Assembly (NCBI RefSeq): GCF_004361855.1
Contig: NZ_SNWQ01000005.1
Coordinates: 62,001 to 126,000, forward strand
DNA from: Kribbella caucasensis
GTDB taxonomy: Bacteria; Actinomycetota; Actinomycetes; Propionibacteriales; Kribbellaceae
Reading direction: 5' to 3'
DNA length: 64,000 bases
Shown: one piece after another, positions 45,071-53,720 of the stretch
How the letters are laid out: every line of letters begins with the position of its first letter
Numbering within the stretch: position 1 is the first letter of the stretch
Made by a program: the position numbers and the translations under genes
The notes under the pieces: generated by a model
Seen by the model: the letters and a program-made list of their open reading frames with translations, nothing else
Database searches by the model: none
What the model was told of the DNA's origin: nothing

Positions 45071-45319
45071 TGAGTTGGCGGCACGGGCCCGATTGGGGTG
45101 GGGTGGGCGTCCGTGGGGGTAGCGGGCGGGGGGGCGATGTGGCGGTGTGGGGCGTTTGGGGGGTTTGGTGCTGACCCTCGGCGTGGAGGCGTCCGTTGTC
45201 GGTCACGGTTTGGGTGACAGCGTCCGATTTTCGGGGCGTCGCTCTTCAAAGATGACAGAGCCGGTGTCACACTCACTCGCCAGGACGGTGGAAACCCTCG
45301 GGGATCCAGGAGGCCGGAC
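45071..45319. other. Intergenic stretch before livF
   Basis: The G-rich first half (to about 45180) shows no convincing gene. The second half has two weak GTGACA/TGTCAC half sites at about 45207-45270, too degenerate to call an operator. The livF GTG is preceded by GGAGG. No promoter was assigned. Confidence 0.5.
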
Positions 45320-46105
45320 GTGCTGGCGGCGAAGAATCTCGAGGTCGTCTACGACGACGTGATGCTGGTCCTGCGAGGCGTCAGCCTCGAGGTCCCGCGG
45401 GGGCGGATCGTCGCCCTGCTCGGGGCGAACGGGGCAGGCAAGTCCACTTTGCTGCGCGCGATGTCCGGTCTGCTCGACGTCCACGACGGCGAGGTACGCC
45501 GCGGCGAGATCACCCTCGACGGTGTACCGATCCACCACCTCGGCGCGAGCCGGATCGCCGCGCGAGGGGTCAAGCAGGTGATGGAGGGCCGGCGGATCTT
45601 CGTCGACCTCACCGTCGAGGAGAACCTCCGGGTCGGCGCGCACGCCCGGCCCCGCACGGTGAAGGTCAACCTGGATCGCACCTACCAACTGTTCCCGGTG
45701 CTCGCAGACCGGCGGAAGAAGGTGGCCGGCTACCTGTCCGGTGGTGAGCAGCAGATGCTGGCGATCGGCCGGGCGCTGATGTCCGATCCGGAGTACCTGC
45801 TGCTGGACGAACCGAGCCTCGGGCTGGCACCGCTGATCGTGCAGCAGATCCGCGACGTGATCGTCGAGATCAACGCCGCCGGGACCACCGTGCTGCTGGT
45901 CGAGCAGAACGCGGCGATGGCACTGGCGATCGCTGAGCACGGCTATGTGCTGGAGAACGGCGCGATGGTGATGGACAAACCAGCCGCCGACCTACTGGCC
46001 GACGGCGACGTACGCGAGTTCTACCTCGGCCTCGGCGCGGAGGGCGCGGCCCGGTCGTTCCGCGACGTGAAGCATTACCGTCGACGGAAGCGGTGGCTGT
46101 CGTGA
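45320..46105 (+). CDS. livF: Branched-chain-type ABC importer ATPase (LivF-like)
   Basis: 261 residues. Walker A GANGAGKST, signature LSGGEQQMLAIGRALM, Walker B LLLDEPSLGLAP and H-loop region VLLVEQNA, the LivF pattern. First gene of a six-gene operon: two ATPases, an acyl-CoA synthetase, two permeases and a binding lipoprotein. Its last residues (RDVKHYRRRKRWLS) form a basic extension. The stop overlaps the next GTG. Confidence 0.93.
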   Translation: MLAAKNLEVVYDDVMLVLRGVSLEVPRGRIVALLGANGAGKSTLLRAMSGLLDVHDGEVRRGEITLDGVPIHHLGASRIAARGVKQVMEGRRIFVDLTVEENLRVGAHARPRTVKVNLDRTYQLFPVLADRRKKVAGYLSGGEQQMLAIGRALMSDPEYLLLDEPSLGLAPLIVQQIRDVIVEINAAGTTVLLVEQNAAMALAIAEHGYVLENGAMVMDKPAADLLADGDVREFYLGLGAEGAARSFRDVKHYRRRKRWLS

Positions 46106-46929
46106 CCGCCACCGAGACCCGCTCACCAGAGGCCGAGCCGACGGCGACCCCGGTGCTCACCTTCGAGGACGTGGTCCTCGGGTTCTCCGGCGTGACCGCG
46201 CTCAACGGCGTGAGTTTCACCGTCGGACCAGGTGAGCTGTTCGCGGTGATCGGCCCGAACGGCGCCGGCAAGACGTCGATCTTCAACGTCCTGTCCGGGG
46301 TCTACCGCCCCCAACGCGGCACCGTCCGCTTCGGCGCGCAGAACCTGATCGGCATGAGCCCGCACGCGATCGCGCGACTGGGTATCGCCCGGACCTTCCA
46401 GAACATCGAGCTGTTCTCCAACCTGACCGTCCTCGACAACCTGATGCTCGGCCGCCATCACCACCACCCGTACGGCGTACTCGCGGCGCTCGGCTGGTTC
46501 GGCAAGGCCAGGCGCAACGAACTCGCCAACCGCCGGGCCGTCGAGGAGATCGTCGACTTCCTCGACCTCGCGCAGTGGCGGCGACTGCCCGTCGGCCTGC
46601 TCCCGTACGGCGTCCAGAAGCGCGTCGAACTCGGCCGGGCACTCGCGAGTGAGCCCAAGTTGTTGCTGCTGGACGAACCGGTCGCCGGGATGAACCTGGA
46701 GGAGACCGAGGACATGGCCCGGTTCATACTTGACATCCGGGACGAACTAGACGTGCCGATGGTGATGGTCGAGCACGACATGGGCCTGGTGATGGACCTG
46801 GCCGACCGGATCATGGTGGTCGACTTCGGCCGGGCGATCCGGACCGGCAGGCCCCGGGAGGTGGCCACCGATCCCGATGTGGTGCGCGCCTACCTCGGCG
46901 AGGAACACCGGGTGGTGGACCGGCCATGA
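46102..46929 (+). CDS. livG: Branched-chain-type ABC importer ATPase (LivG-like)
   Basis: 275 residues from the GTG at 46102; a GTG three codons earlier is possible. Walker A GPNGAGKTS, the LivG-type insert around PHAIARLGIARTFQNIELFSNLTVLDNLMLGRH, and Walker B LLLDEPVAGMNLEE. The signature helix reads LPYGVQKRVELGRAL in place of LSGGxQ, which is usual in LivG. The stop overlaps the synthetase ATG. Confidence 0.92.
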   Translation: MTATETRSPEAEPTATPVLTFEDVVLGFSGVTALNGVSFTVGPGELFAVIGPNGAGKTSIFNVLSGVYRPQRGTVRFGAQNLIGMSPHAIARLGIARTFQNIELFSNLTVLDNLMLGRHHHHPYGVLAALGWFGKARRNELANRRAVEEIVDFLDLAQWRRLPVGLLPYGVQKRVELGRALASEPKLLLLDEPVAGMNLEETEDMARFILDIRDELDVPMVMVEHDMGLVMDLADRIMVVDFGRAIRTGRPREVATDPDVVRAYLGEEHRVVDRP

Positions 46930-48785
46930 GTACCGTGACTGCCGCGACAAAGGTGACCACGATCGCTGCCCGGATCAAGGAGCGCGCCGTCGCGAAGCCG
47001 AACGTGATCGCCTTGCGGGAGAAGGATCTGGGCATCTGGCAGGAGGTCAGCTGGTCGCAGTACTGGTACACGGCCGAGCTGGTCGGGCACGCCTTACTTG
47101 CCCTCGGCATCGAACCGGGCGACCGAGTCGCGATCCAGTCGGAGAACCGGCGCGAGTGGCTCTACACCGACGTCGGTACGGTCGCGGTCCGCGCCGCCAC
47201 CGTCGGGCTGTACCCGACCAACCCGGTCGCAGAGGTCTCGTACCTGTTGCGCCACTCGGGTGCCCGGGTACTGATCGCCGAGGACCAGGAGCAGGTCGAC
47301 AAGGCGCTCGCGGTTGCCGACGAGCTGCCCGATCTGGAGCGCATCGTGTACCTGGAGCCGCGCGGCATCCGGTACCGGTACGACGACCCGCGGTTGCTGG
47401 CCTGGCCCGATTTCCTTGCCCTCGGCCATGAACACCGTGACGCCAACCCGGGTGCCGTCGAGGAACGGATGGCGCAGACCCGTCCCGACGATGTGGTCAC
47501 GCTGATCTACACGTCGGGCACCACCGGGCCGCCGAAGGGCGTGATGCTGACCGCGGCGAACGTCGAGTTCGCCATCCACGAGCTGGTCGAGCACGGCGGA
47601 TTCACCTCGCCGCCGCCGTCCTCAAAAGACAGCGTGCTGTCCTACCTGCCGTTGTGTCACGTGGCCGAGCGGATCTTCAGCTGCTGGTTCGGCGCCGGTG
47701 CCGGGGTCTGCGTGCACTTCGCCGAGTCGATCGAGACCGTCGCGGCGAACCTGCACGAGGTGCAGCCGACGATCCTGTTCGGCGTACCGCGGATCTGGGA
47801 GAAGATCGCGGCCGGCGTACAGATCCGGGTCGAGTCGGCCAGTCCGGTGAAGCGGATCGTCGGCGGCTTCTGGCTGCGTCAGGCGGATCGGCTCGGCGGC
47901 TTGCTGGCCGAAAACCATGGTCGTCACACACCGAAGACCCGGCTGCTCTACGCGGCCGGCTACCTCTTCAGCTATCGCGCGCTGCGGGACCGGATCGGCG
48001 TACGGAAGGTCCGGTACGCCGCGTCCGGGGCGGCCCCGATCGCCCCGGAGGTACTGCGCTTCTTCATGGGCCTGGGGCTGCCGATGCACGAGGTGTACGG
48101 CATGACCGAGAACACGGCCGTGGCGACCGCGAACCGCCCGGGCCGGGTCAAACTCGGTACGGTCGGCGAAGCGCACACGGGCGTGGAACTGCGGATCGAC
48201 GAGCAGACCGGCGAGATCCTCACCCGGCACGCCGGCACGTTCGCCGGGTACTGGCGCGACCCGGACGCGACCGAGCGCGTGATCGACCCCGATGGCTGGC
48301 TGCACACCGGCGACGTGGGGGAGTTGGTGGACGGTACCCATCTGCGCATCACCGACCGGATGAAGGACATCATCATCACCGCGGGCGGCAAGAACATCGC
48401 GCCGTCGGAGATCGAGAACGCGCTGAAGGCGTCGCCGTACATCAAGGAAGCCGTGGTGATCGGCGATCGGCGGAAGTTCCTCACCGCGTTGATCGGGATC
48501 GAACCGGACACGGTCGGCCACTGGGCCCAGCTCCGCCGGCTGCCCTACTCGACGTACCGCGATCTGTCCGAGAAGCCCGAGGTGATCGAGCTCGTGCAGC
48601 AGGTCCTCGACGAGGTCAACGAACGGTTCGCCACGGTCGAGCAGGTGAAGTCGTTCCGGATGCTGCCGAAGCTGCTGGATCACGAGGACGGCGAACTGAC
48701 CGCGACCCAGAAGGTGAAGCGGACCGCCGTCGCGGGAGCGTTCGCCGAGCTGGTCGAGTCGATGTACGGCGGAGGTGGCCGGTGA
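46926..48785 (+). CDS. AMP-forming acyl-CoA synthetase (long-chain FadD-like)
   Basis: 619 residues. The AMP-binding P-loop is LIYTSGTTGPPKGVM; YGMTENTA, WLHTGDVGE and DRMKDIIITAGGKNIAPSEIEN are the adenylation signatures of FAA1-type ligases. It is locked inside the ABC operon by four-base overlaps on both sides, so it probably activates the imported compound. That suggests a carboxylic acid (fatty, dicarboxylic or aromatic) as substrate of the transporter. Chain length cannot be judged. Confidence 0.9.
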   Translation: MSTVTAATKVTTIAARIKERAVAKPNVIALREKDLGIWQEVSWSQYWYTAELVGHALLALGIEPGDRVAIQSENRREWLYTDVGTVAVRAATVGLYPTNPVAEVSYLLRHSGARVLIAEDQEQVDKALAVADELPDLERIVYLEPRGIRYRYDDPRLLAWPDFLALGHEHRDANPGAVEERMAQTRPDDVVTLIYTSGTTGPPKGVMLTAANVEFAIHELVEHGGFTSPPPSSKDSVLSYLPLCHVAERIFSCWFGAGAGVCVHFAESIETVAANLHEVQPTILFGVPRIWEKIAAGVQIRVESASPVKRIVGGFWLRQADRLGGLLAENHGRHTPKTRLLYAAGYLFSYRALRDRIGVRKVRYAASGAAPIAPEVLRFFMGLGLPMHEVYGMTENTAVATANRPGRVKLGTVGEAHTGVELRIDEQTGEILTRHAGTFAGYWRDPDATERVIDPDGWLHTGDVGELVDGTHLRITDRMKDIIITAGGKNIAPSEIENALKASPYIKEAVVIGDRRKFLTALIGIEPDTVGHWAQLRRLPYSTYRDLSEKPEVIELVQQVLDEVNERFATVEQVKSFRMLPKLLDHEDGELTATQKVKRTAVAGAFAELVESMYGGGGR

Positions 48786-49669
48786 ACGAGTTCGTCGCGA
48801 CCGTGGTCCGCGGCCTCGGCAGCGGCTCGATCTACGCGTTGCTGGCGCTGGGGTTCGTGATCATCTACAAGTCGATGCGGGTGATCAGCTTCGCCCAGCC
48901 GGCCTTCATGATGGCCGGTGCGACGCTGGTCAGCCACCTGGTGCTGTCGATGAACTTCTTCCTCGCTGTGCTGGTCGCGCTGCTGCTGACGGCATTGCTC
49001 GGCGCCGGGGTGGAGCGGCTTGCGTTGCGGCCGATGATCGGCCGGCCGGTGTTCGTGATCGCGATCATCACGCTCGGCGTCGACATCGTGATCCGGACCG
49101 TGGTGAACTCCTTCATCGGCCTGGACATCCGCCAGATGGGCGATCCGTGGGGCCTCGAGCAGGTCGGCGTACTCGGCGCGAACATCGATCAGCGGCACCT
49201 CGCCACCCTGATCACCACGCTGATCGTGGTCGCCGCGCTGTTCGCCTTCTATCGCTGGTCCCGGACCGGCCTGGCGATGCGGGCAGCCTCCTCGGACCAG
49301 GAGGTGGCGCTCGCCCAGGGCGTGTCGGTCGGTCGGGTGTTCTCGCTGTCGTGGGCTCTCGCGGCGATGCTGGCCGGACTGGCCGGGGTGTTCCTCTCGA
49401 CCGGGATCGGGCTGGAGCAGAACCTCTGGCTGACCGCGTTGAAGGCCCTGCCGGTGATCATCCTCGGCGGGCTCGACTCGCTCGGCGGGGCAGTGGTCGC
49501 CGGCCTCTCGATCGGCGTGGTCGAGGCGCTGGTCGGCAGTTACGGCGGCGACCTCCACCCGGTGTTCGGCGGCGACTTCTTCCTGGTCGTGCCCTACCTG
49601 CTGATGTTGCTCGTCCTGCTGGTCAAACCGTACGGGCTGTTCGGGACCCGGGAGGTGGAGCGGATATGA
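48782..49669 (+). CDS. livH: Branched-chain-type ABC permease (LivH-like)
   Basis: 295 residues from the GTG at 48782 that overlaps the synthetase stop. About eight membrane segments; GLGSGSIYALLALGFVIIYKSMRVISFAQ at the N-terminus and GLDSLGGAVVAGLSIGVVEAL near the end are LivH marks. Longer frames upstream are shadows of the synthetase. The stop overlaps livM. Confidence 0.92.
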   Translation: MNEFVATVVRGLGSGSIYALLALGFVIIYKSMRVISFAQPAFMMAGATLVSHLVLSMNFFLAVLVALLLTALLGAGVERLALRPMIGRPVFVIAIITLGVDIVIRTVVNSFIGLDIRQMGDPWGLEQVGVLGANIDQRHLATLITTLIVVAALFAFYRWSRTGLAMRAASSDQEVALAQGVSVGRVFSLSWALAAMLAGLAGVFLSTGIGLEQNLWLTALKALPVIILGGLDSLGGAVVAGLSIGVVEALVGSYGGDLHPVFGGDFFLVVPYLLMLLVLLVKPYGLFGTREVERI

Positions 49670-50781
49670 CCACCCGCATCGGCAGACCACTGCTCTACAC
49701 GGCGTACGAGCAGGACATGTCGTTGCTCAACACGCCGGCCAAGCGCGGCTGGACGTTGATCCTCGGCCTGGTCGCGGTGTCGCTGCCGTTCCTGCTCCAG
49801 GACGACCTGCTCGTCGTCATGGCGACCGCGTTCGTCGCCGCGATCGGTGCGATCGGCCTGAACATCGTCACCGGGTACGCCGGTCAGGTGTCGCTCGGGC
49901 ACGCGTTCTTCCTTGCCATCGGCGCCTATACGGCCGCGGCGTTGTCGGGTGATCCGGACAGCACCCGGCTGATCGGGTTCGGCATCACCTCGCTGCCGAT
50001 CTGGTTGCTCGCGGCCGGACTGGTCGCGGGACTGGCCGGGCTGATCGTCGCACCGTTGGCGGCCCGGTTGCGTGGGTTGTACCTGGCCGTGGTGACGCTC
50101 GGCCTGGTCTTCATCGGGGAACACATCTTCAAGCACTGGCGGGACCTGACCGGGGGAGTCGGGGTCGGCCGCCCGGCCGCCGTACCGGAGCTGTTCGGGA
50201 TCCAGTTCGCGGTCGACGGCGCCACCTTCACGAAGGCGCAGAAGCTCTATCTGCTGATGTTCGTGCTGCTGGTGATCTTCGGCGTGCTGGCCCGGAACCT
50301 GGTCCGGTCCAGGATCGGCCGGGCGCTGGCCGCCGTCCGGGACCGCGACCTGGCCGCCGAGGTGATCGGCGTCGATGTGACCCGGTACAAGATGATCGCG
50401 TTCGCGGTGTCGTCGTTCTACGCCGGCGTCGCGGGCGCGCTGCTGTACGTGATGATCGGCTTCGTCGAGCCCGGATCGTTCAACCTCGCGATGTCGGTGC
50501 AGTACATCGCGATGATCCTGATCGGCGGCGTCGGCACCATCTCCGGATCGGTGCTCGGCGCGCTGTTCATCACCTTGCTGCCGCGGGTCACCCGCGAGCT
50601 GCCGGCCGTGCTGCCGTTCATCAGCGCCAGCTCGGCGGCCGGCGGCATCACGGTCTTCCAGGTCGAGACGATTCTGTACGGCCTGTTGATCATCGGCTTC
50701 CTGATCTTCGAACCGCGAGGGTTGTTCGGGATCTGGATCCGCGTTCGCAATTACTGGAAATCGTGGCCGTTCTCGCACTGA
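49666..50781 (+). CDS. livM: Branched-chain-type ABC permease (LivM-like)
   Basis: 371 residues from the ATG at 49666. About ten hydrophobic segments. NIVTGYAGQVSLGHAFFLAIGAYTAA and GGVGTISGSVLGALFIT are the LivM signatures, with AVRDRDLAAEVIGVDVTRYK the cytoplasmic coupling loop. There is an N-terminal extension of about 25 residues before the first membrane segment. The binding-protein gene follows after 48 bases. Confidence 0.92.
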   Translation: MTTRIGRPLLYTAYEQDMSLLNTPAKRGWTLILGLVAVSLPFLLQDDLLVVMATAFVAAIGAIGLNIVTGYAGQVSLGHAFFLAIGAYTAAALSGDPDSTRLIGFGITSLPIWLLAAGLVAGLAGLIVAPLAARLRGLYLAVVTLGLVFIGEHIFKHWRDLTGGVGVGRPAAVPELFGIQFAVDGATFTKAQKLYLLMFVLLVIFGVLARNLVRSRIGRALAAVRDRDLAAEVIGVDVTRYKMIAFAVSSFYAGVAGALLYVMIGFVEPGSFNLAMSVQYIAMILIGGVGTISGSVLGALFITLLPRVTRELPAVLPFISASSAAGGITVFQVETILYGLLIIGFLIFEPRGLFGIWIRVRNYWKSWPFSH

Positions 50782-50829
50782 CCCTGCACGTCCGGGGCCC
50801 GCGCCCAACAGGCCGGAGAAGGAGATCCG

Positions 50830-52131
50830 ATGAGAGTACGCAGCGGAGTCGCCGTCGCACTGGTGGCGGTGCTGGTGGGGGTGTCCGGGTGCCGTAGCGA
50901 CGCGCCGGAGGCCCAGCAGGGTGGCGGAGACGTCAAGTTCGACGTCGGCGTCACCAAGGAACCGTGCCCCGAGGCCGTCGACAAGGCCAAGGGGTGCATC
51001 TACCTGGGGTCGATCTCGGACCTCACCGAGGGACCGTTCAAGGCGCTCGGCGTGCCGATCACCGAGAGCCAGAAGAAGTTCTGGAAGCGGGTCAACGCGG
51101 CCGGCGGGATCGGCTCCTTCGAGGTCGACGTGACGAAGTACGTCAAGGACAACAAGTACAACCCGCAGATCCACAACGAGGTGTACGCCGAGATCAAGCC
51201 GGACGTGCTCGGATTGGCCCAGACGCTGGGCTCCCCGACCACCGCGGCGATCCTCGCCGACCTGAAGTCGACCGGCGTGATCGGCGTACCGGCGTCCTGG
51301 ACGTCGGCCTGGGCGTTCGAGGACGTGATCCTGGAGTCGGGTACGAACTACTGCTTCGAGTCGATGAACTCGGTCGACTTCGGGGCCGAGACGCTGAAGG
51401 CCAAGAGCGTCGCAGCGCTGCACTTCCCGGGCGACTACGGCGACGACGCCGCGGCCGGCACGAAACTCGCGGCCGAGGTGAACGGGATGACGTTCACCGA
51501 CATCCCGACCGCGCCCGGACAGGAGAACCAGGGGGCGGCGATCCAGAAGCTGATCGCGGCCAAACCCGATCTGGTCATCCTGACCACCGGTCCGACCGAG
51601 GCGGCGACCATCGTCGGTGGCGCCGCGCAGAACGGGTTCAAGGGCCAGTTCATCGGTACCAGCCCGACCTGGAACCCGGCGCTGCTGAAGAGCCCGGCCG
51701 CTCCCGCCCTGACCGCGCTCTACCGGCAGTCGGGACCGTGGGCGCCGTACGGTGCGGAAACAGCGGGCCACAAGGCGCTGGCCGAGTCGCTGGACCAGGC
51801 GATGTTCAAGGCCGCGCCGAACGACGGCTACACGGCCGGCTGGGTCTGGTCGTACCCGATGAAGGCGGCGCTGCAGAAGGCGGTCGACGCCAAGGACCTC
51901 ACCCGGGCCGGCCTGCTGGCGGCGGTGAAGTCGCTGGAGACCGTCGACTACGAAGGGATGCTGCCCGAGGCGGCCGGCAAGTTCAGCGGTGAGCCGAACG
52001 AGCGGGTCTTCCGGCAGAGCATCATCTCCAAGGTGAACCCGGCCGCGCCGACCGGTGTCAGCGTCGAGAAGGACTTCTTCACCGGCAAGACCGCGGAGGC
52101 ACACCAGTTCGCCAAACCCTGCTACCAGTAG
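50830..52131 (+). CDS. ABC substrate-binding lipoprotein (LivJ/Peripla_BP_6 type)
   Basis: 433 residues. The signal peptide ends in lipobox VGVSGC. The mature protein has the two-lobe leucine-binding fold: IYLGSISDLTEGPFKALGVPITESQKKFWKRVNAAGG near the start, and GAAIQKLIAAKPDLVILTTGPTEAATIV in the middle. GGAGAAGGAG precedes the ATG. Last gene of the operon; the ligand is not predictable but the embedded acyl-CoA ligase points to a carboxylate. Confidence 0.92.
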   Translation: MRVRSGVAVALVAVLVGVSGCRSDAPEAQQGGGDVKFDVGVTKEPCPEAVDKAKGCIYLGSISDLTEGPFKALGVPITESQKKFWKRVNAAGGIGSFEVDVTKYVKDNKYNPQIHNEVYAEIKPDVLGLAQTLGSPTTAAILADLKSTGVIGVPASWTSAWAFEDVILESGTNYCFESMNSVDFGAETLKAKSVAALHFPGDYGDDAAAGTKLAAEVNGMTFTDIPTAPGQENQGAAIQKLIAAKPDLVILTTGPTEAATIVGGAAQNGFKGQFIGTSPTWNPALLKSPAAPALTALYRQSGPWAPYGAETAGHKALAESLDQAMFKAAPNDGYTAGWVWSYPMKAALQKAVDAKDLTRAGLLAAVKSLETVDYEGMLPEAAGKFSGEPNERVFRQSIISKVNPAAPTGVSVEKDFFTGKTAEAHQFAKPCYQ

Positions 52132-52143
52132 ATAGCTGAATTT

Positions 52144-52182
52144 CGCGGCACGTGCGGGCCTTCGGGTCCCGCGCGTGCCGCG
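52144..52182 (+). terminator. Terminator of the liv-type operon
   Basis: CGCGGCACG (52144-52152) pairs perfectly with CGTGCCGCG (52174-52182). An inner GCGGG/CCCGC continues the stem after one wobble pair. It begins 12 bases past the lipoprotein stop. Confidence 0.8.
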
Positions 52183-52189
52183 ACGCGCG

Positions 52190-52229
52190 GTTCACCTTGT
52201 CGCTGCTTGCCGTTCACCATACGTTCACT
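52190..52229 (+). promoter_or_regulatory. PHO box (PhoP direct repeats) upstream of the PhoX-like gene
   Basis: GTTCACC at 52190-52196 and 52212-52218, and GTTCACT at 52223-52229. Spacings are 22 and 11 bp, the 11-bp register of actinobacterial PhoP sites (GTTCACC-type direct repeat units). The slot at 52201 is degenerate. It lies 38 bases before the GTG of a phosphatase-family gene, as expected for phosphate-starvation induction. Confidence 0.75.
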
Positions 52230-52266
52230 GGTGACCGGCAGATCTTATCCGCCAAGGAGGCATCCC

Positions 52267-53673
52267 GTGTCCGTGGAACCGCAGTCGAATCCCCTGTCCA
52301 GGCGTCAGTTCGTCGCTCGTGCGGCCGCGGCGGGTGTTGCCGTGAGTGTAGCGGGGTCGGTGGAGGCCTTGTTCGCCTCCCAGCCGGCCCTCGGTACGTC
52401 GGGGCCGAAGATCGGGTACGGCCCGCTGATCCCGGATCCGGACGGCATGCTCGATCTGCCCCGCGGGTTCAAGTACAAGATCCTGTCGCGTGAGGGCACG
52501 GTCCGGTCGGACGGCCTGCAGGTGCCGTCCCGGTTCGACGGGATGGGCGCGTTCGCCGACCGCGACGGCGGCAGCCGCCTGGTACGCAACCACGAGTGCA
52601 GCCCGACCGCGACGATCCCGGTCAAGGCGCCGGCCGACCGGACGTACGACCCGGCTGCCGCCGGCGGCACCAGCACCCTGGTGGTGGACCGGCACAACCA
52701 CACCACGAGTGAGTTCGTCAGCCTCGGCGGTTCGGCGATCAACTGCTCGGGCGGTCCTTCCCCGTGGCGCACCTGGCTCACCTGCGAGGAGACCGAGCTC
52801 AAGGCCGGCCAGAGCGGCTACACCAAGGACCACGGCTTCATCTTCGAGGTCGACCCGTACGACAACCGGCGCAACGTGGACCCGACCCCACTGACGGCGA
52901 TGGGCCGGTTCCAGCACGAGGCGGTCGCGATCGATCCGCACACCGGCATCGTCTACGAGACCGAGGACGCGTTCGTGGCGCCGCTGGGCAGCTTCTACCG
53001 CTTCCTGCCGAACCGCCCGCGGGGTGGCTGGGGCAGCCTGCGCGCCGGCGGCGAGCTGCAGGCGATCCGTGTGCCCGGCCTGCCCGACCTGTCCGTGGTC
53101 CAGGAGGCCGGCCCGACCTTCGGTGGCGTCGAGTGGGTGAAGGTGCCGGATCCGCTGGCCACCACCGAGTCGGTCCGGGCGCAGGACTACGGCAAGCAGA
53201 TCACCGGCGGCTACAAGATCGAGGGCGCCTGGTGGGGTGCGCGCGACCGCTGCGCCTACTTCGTCTCCTCGTTCGCCCGGACCGAGCTCGGCCCGGCCCA
53301 GGACCACGACGGCCAGGTCTGGAAGTACGACCCGCGGCAGGCGACGTTGCGCCTCGAGGTGATCTTCACCAGGCCGGCCCCGGGCTCCGACAACCCGGAG
53401 TACGACGCGCCCGACAACATCACCATGTCGCCGTACGGCGGGCTGATGATGTGCGAGGACGGACTCGGCGACCAGCACATGCTCGGCACCACCGAGGACG
53501 GCCAGGTCTTCAAGTTCGCCAAGAACCGGGTGAACAACGGCACGCCCGAGGCCCCGGAGTACGGCGAGCTGGCCGGCGTCGGCTTCTCTGCCGACGGCAG
53601 GACGATGTTCTTCAACATCTACAACCCCGGCATCACCTACGCGATCACCGGCCCCTGGCGCCGCCGCCGCTGA
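52267..53673 (+). CDS. PhoX/DUF839-like Tat-exported phosphatase-family protein
   Basis: 468 residues from the GTG at 52267, with AAGGAGG upstream. A twin-arginine signal is visible: SRRQFVARAAAAGVAVSVAG. The body matches the DUF839/PhoX group: VRNHECSPTATIP, GGTSTLVVD, INCSGGPSPWRTWLTCEET and FQHEAVAIDPHTGIVYETED, the regions that hold the iron/calcium ligands in PhoX alkaline phosphatases. The PHO box supports a role in phosphate scavenging. Some DUF839 members are not proven phosphatases. Confidence 0.85.
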   Translation: MSVEPQSNPLSRRQFVARAAAAGVAVSVAGSVEALFASQPALGTSGPKIGYGPLIPDPDGMLDLPRGFKYKILSREGTVRSDGLQVPSRFDGMGAFADRDGGSRLVRNHECSPTATIPVKAPADRTYDPAAAGGTSTLVVDRHNHTTSEFVSLGGSAINCSGGPSPWRTWLTCEETELKAGQSGYTKDHGFIFEVDPYDNRRNVDPTPLTAMGRFQHEAVAIDPHTGIVYETEDAFVAPLGSFYRFLPNRPRGGWGSLRAGGELQAIRVPGLPDLSVVQEAGPTFGGVEWVKVPDPLATTESVRAQDYGKQITGGYKIEGAWWGARDRCAYFVSSFARTELGPAQDHDGQVWKYDPRQATLRLEVIFTRPAPGSDNPEYDAPDNITMSPYGGLMMCEDGLGDQHMLGTTEDGQVFKFAKNRVNNGTPEAPEYGELAGVGFSADGRTMFFNIYNPGITYAITGPWRRRR

Positions 53674-53679
53674 GCTGTC

Positions 53680-53718
53680 GCCGGGCCGGGTGGACCCTCG
53701 CGGTCCACCCGGCCCGGC
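53680..53718. terminator. 17-bp hairpin between convergent genes
   Basis: A perfect 17-bp stem (53680-53696 with 53702-53718) with a 5-base loop, in the 47-base gap between the PhoX-like gene and the sugar-binding gene. Probably bidirectional. Confidence 0.85.
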
Positions 53719-53720
53719 CC

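Noticed and set aside
45207..45270. GTGACA/TGTCAC pair upstream of livF as an operator
   Set aside because: Only six bases per arm, far apart, and not supported by a linked regulator gene.
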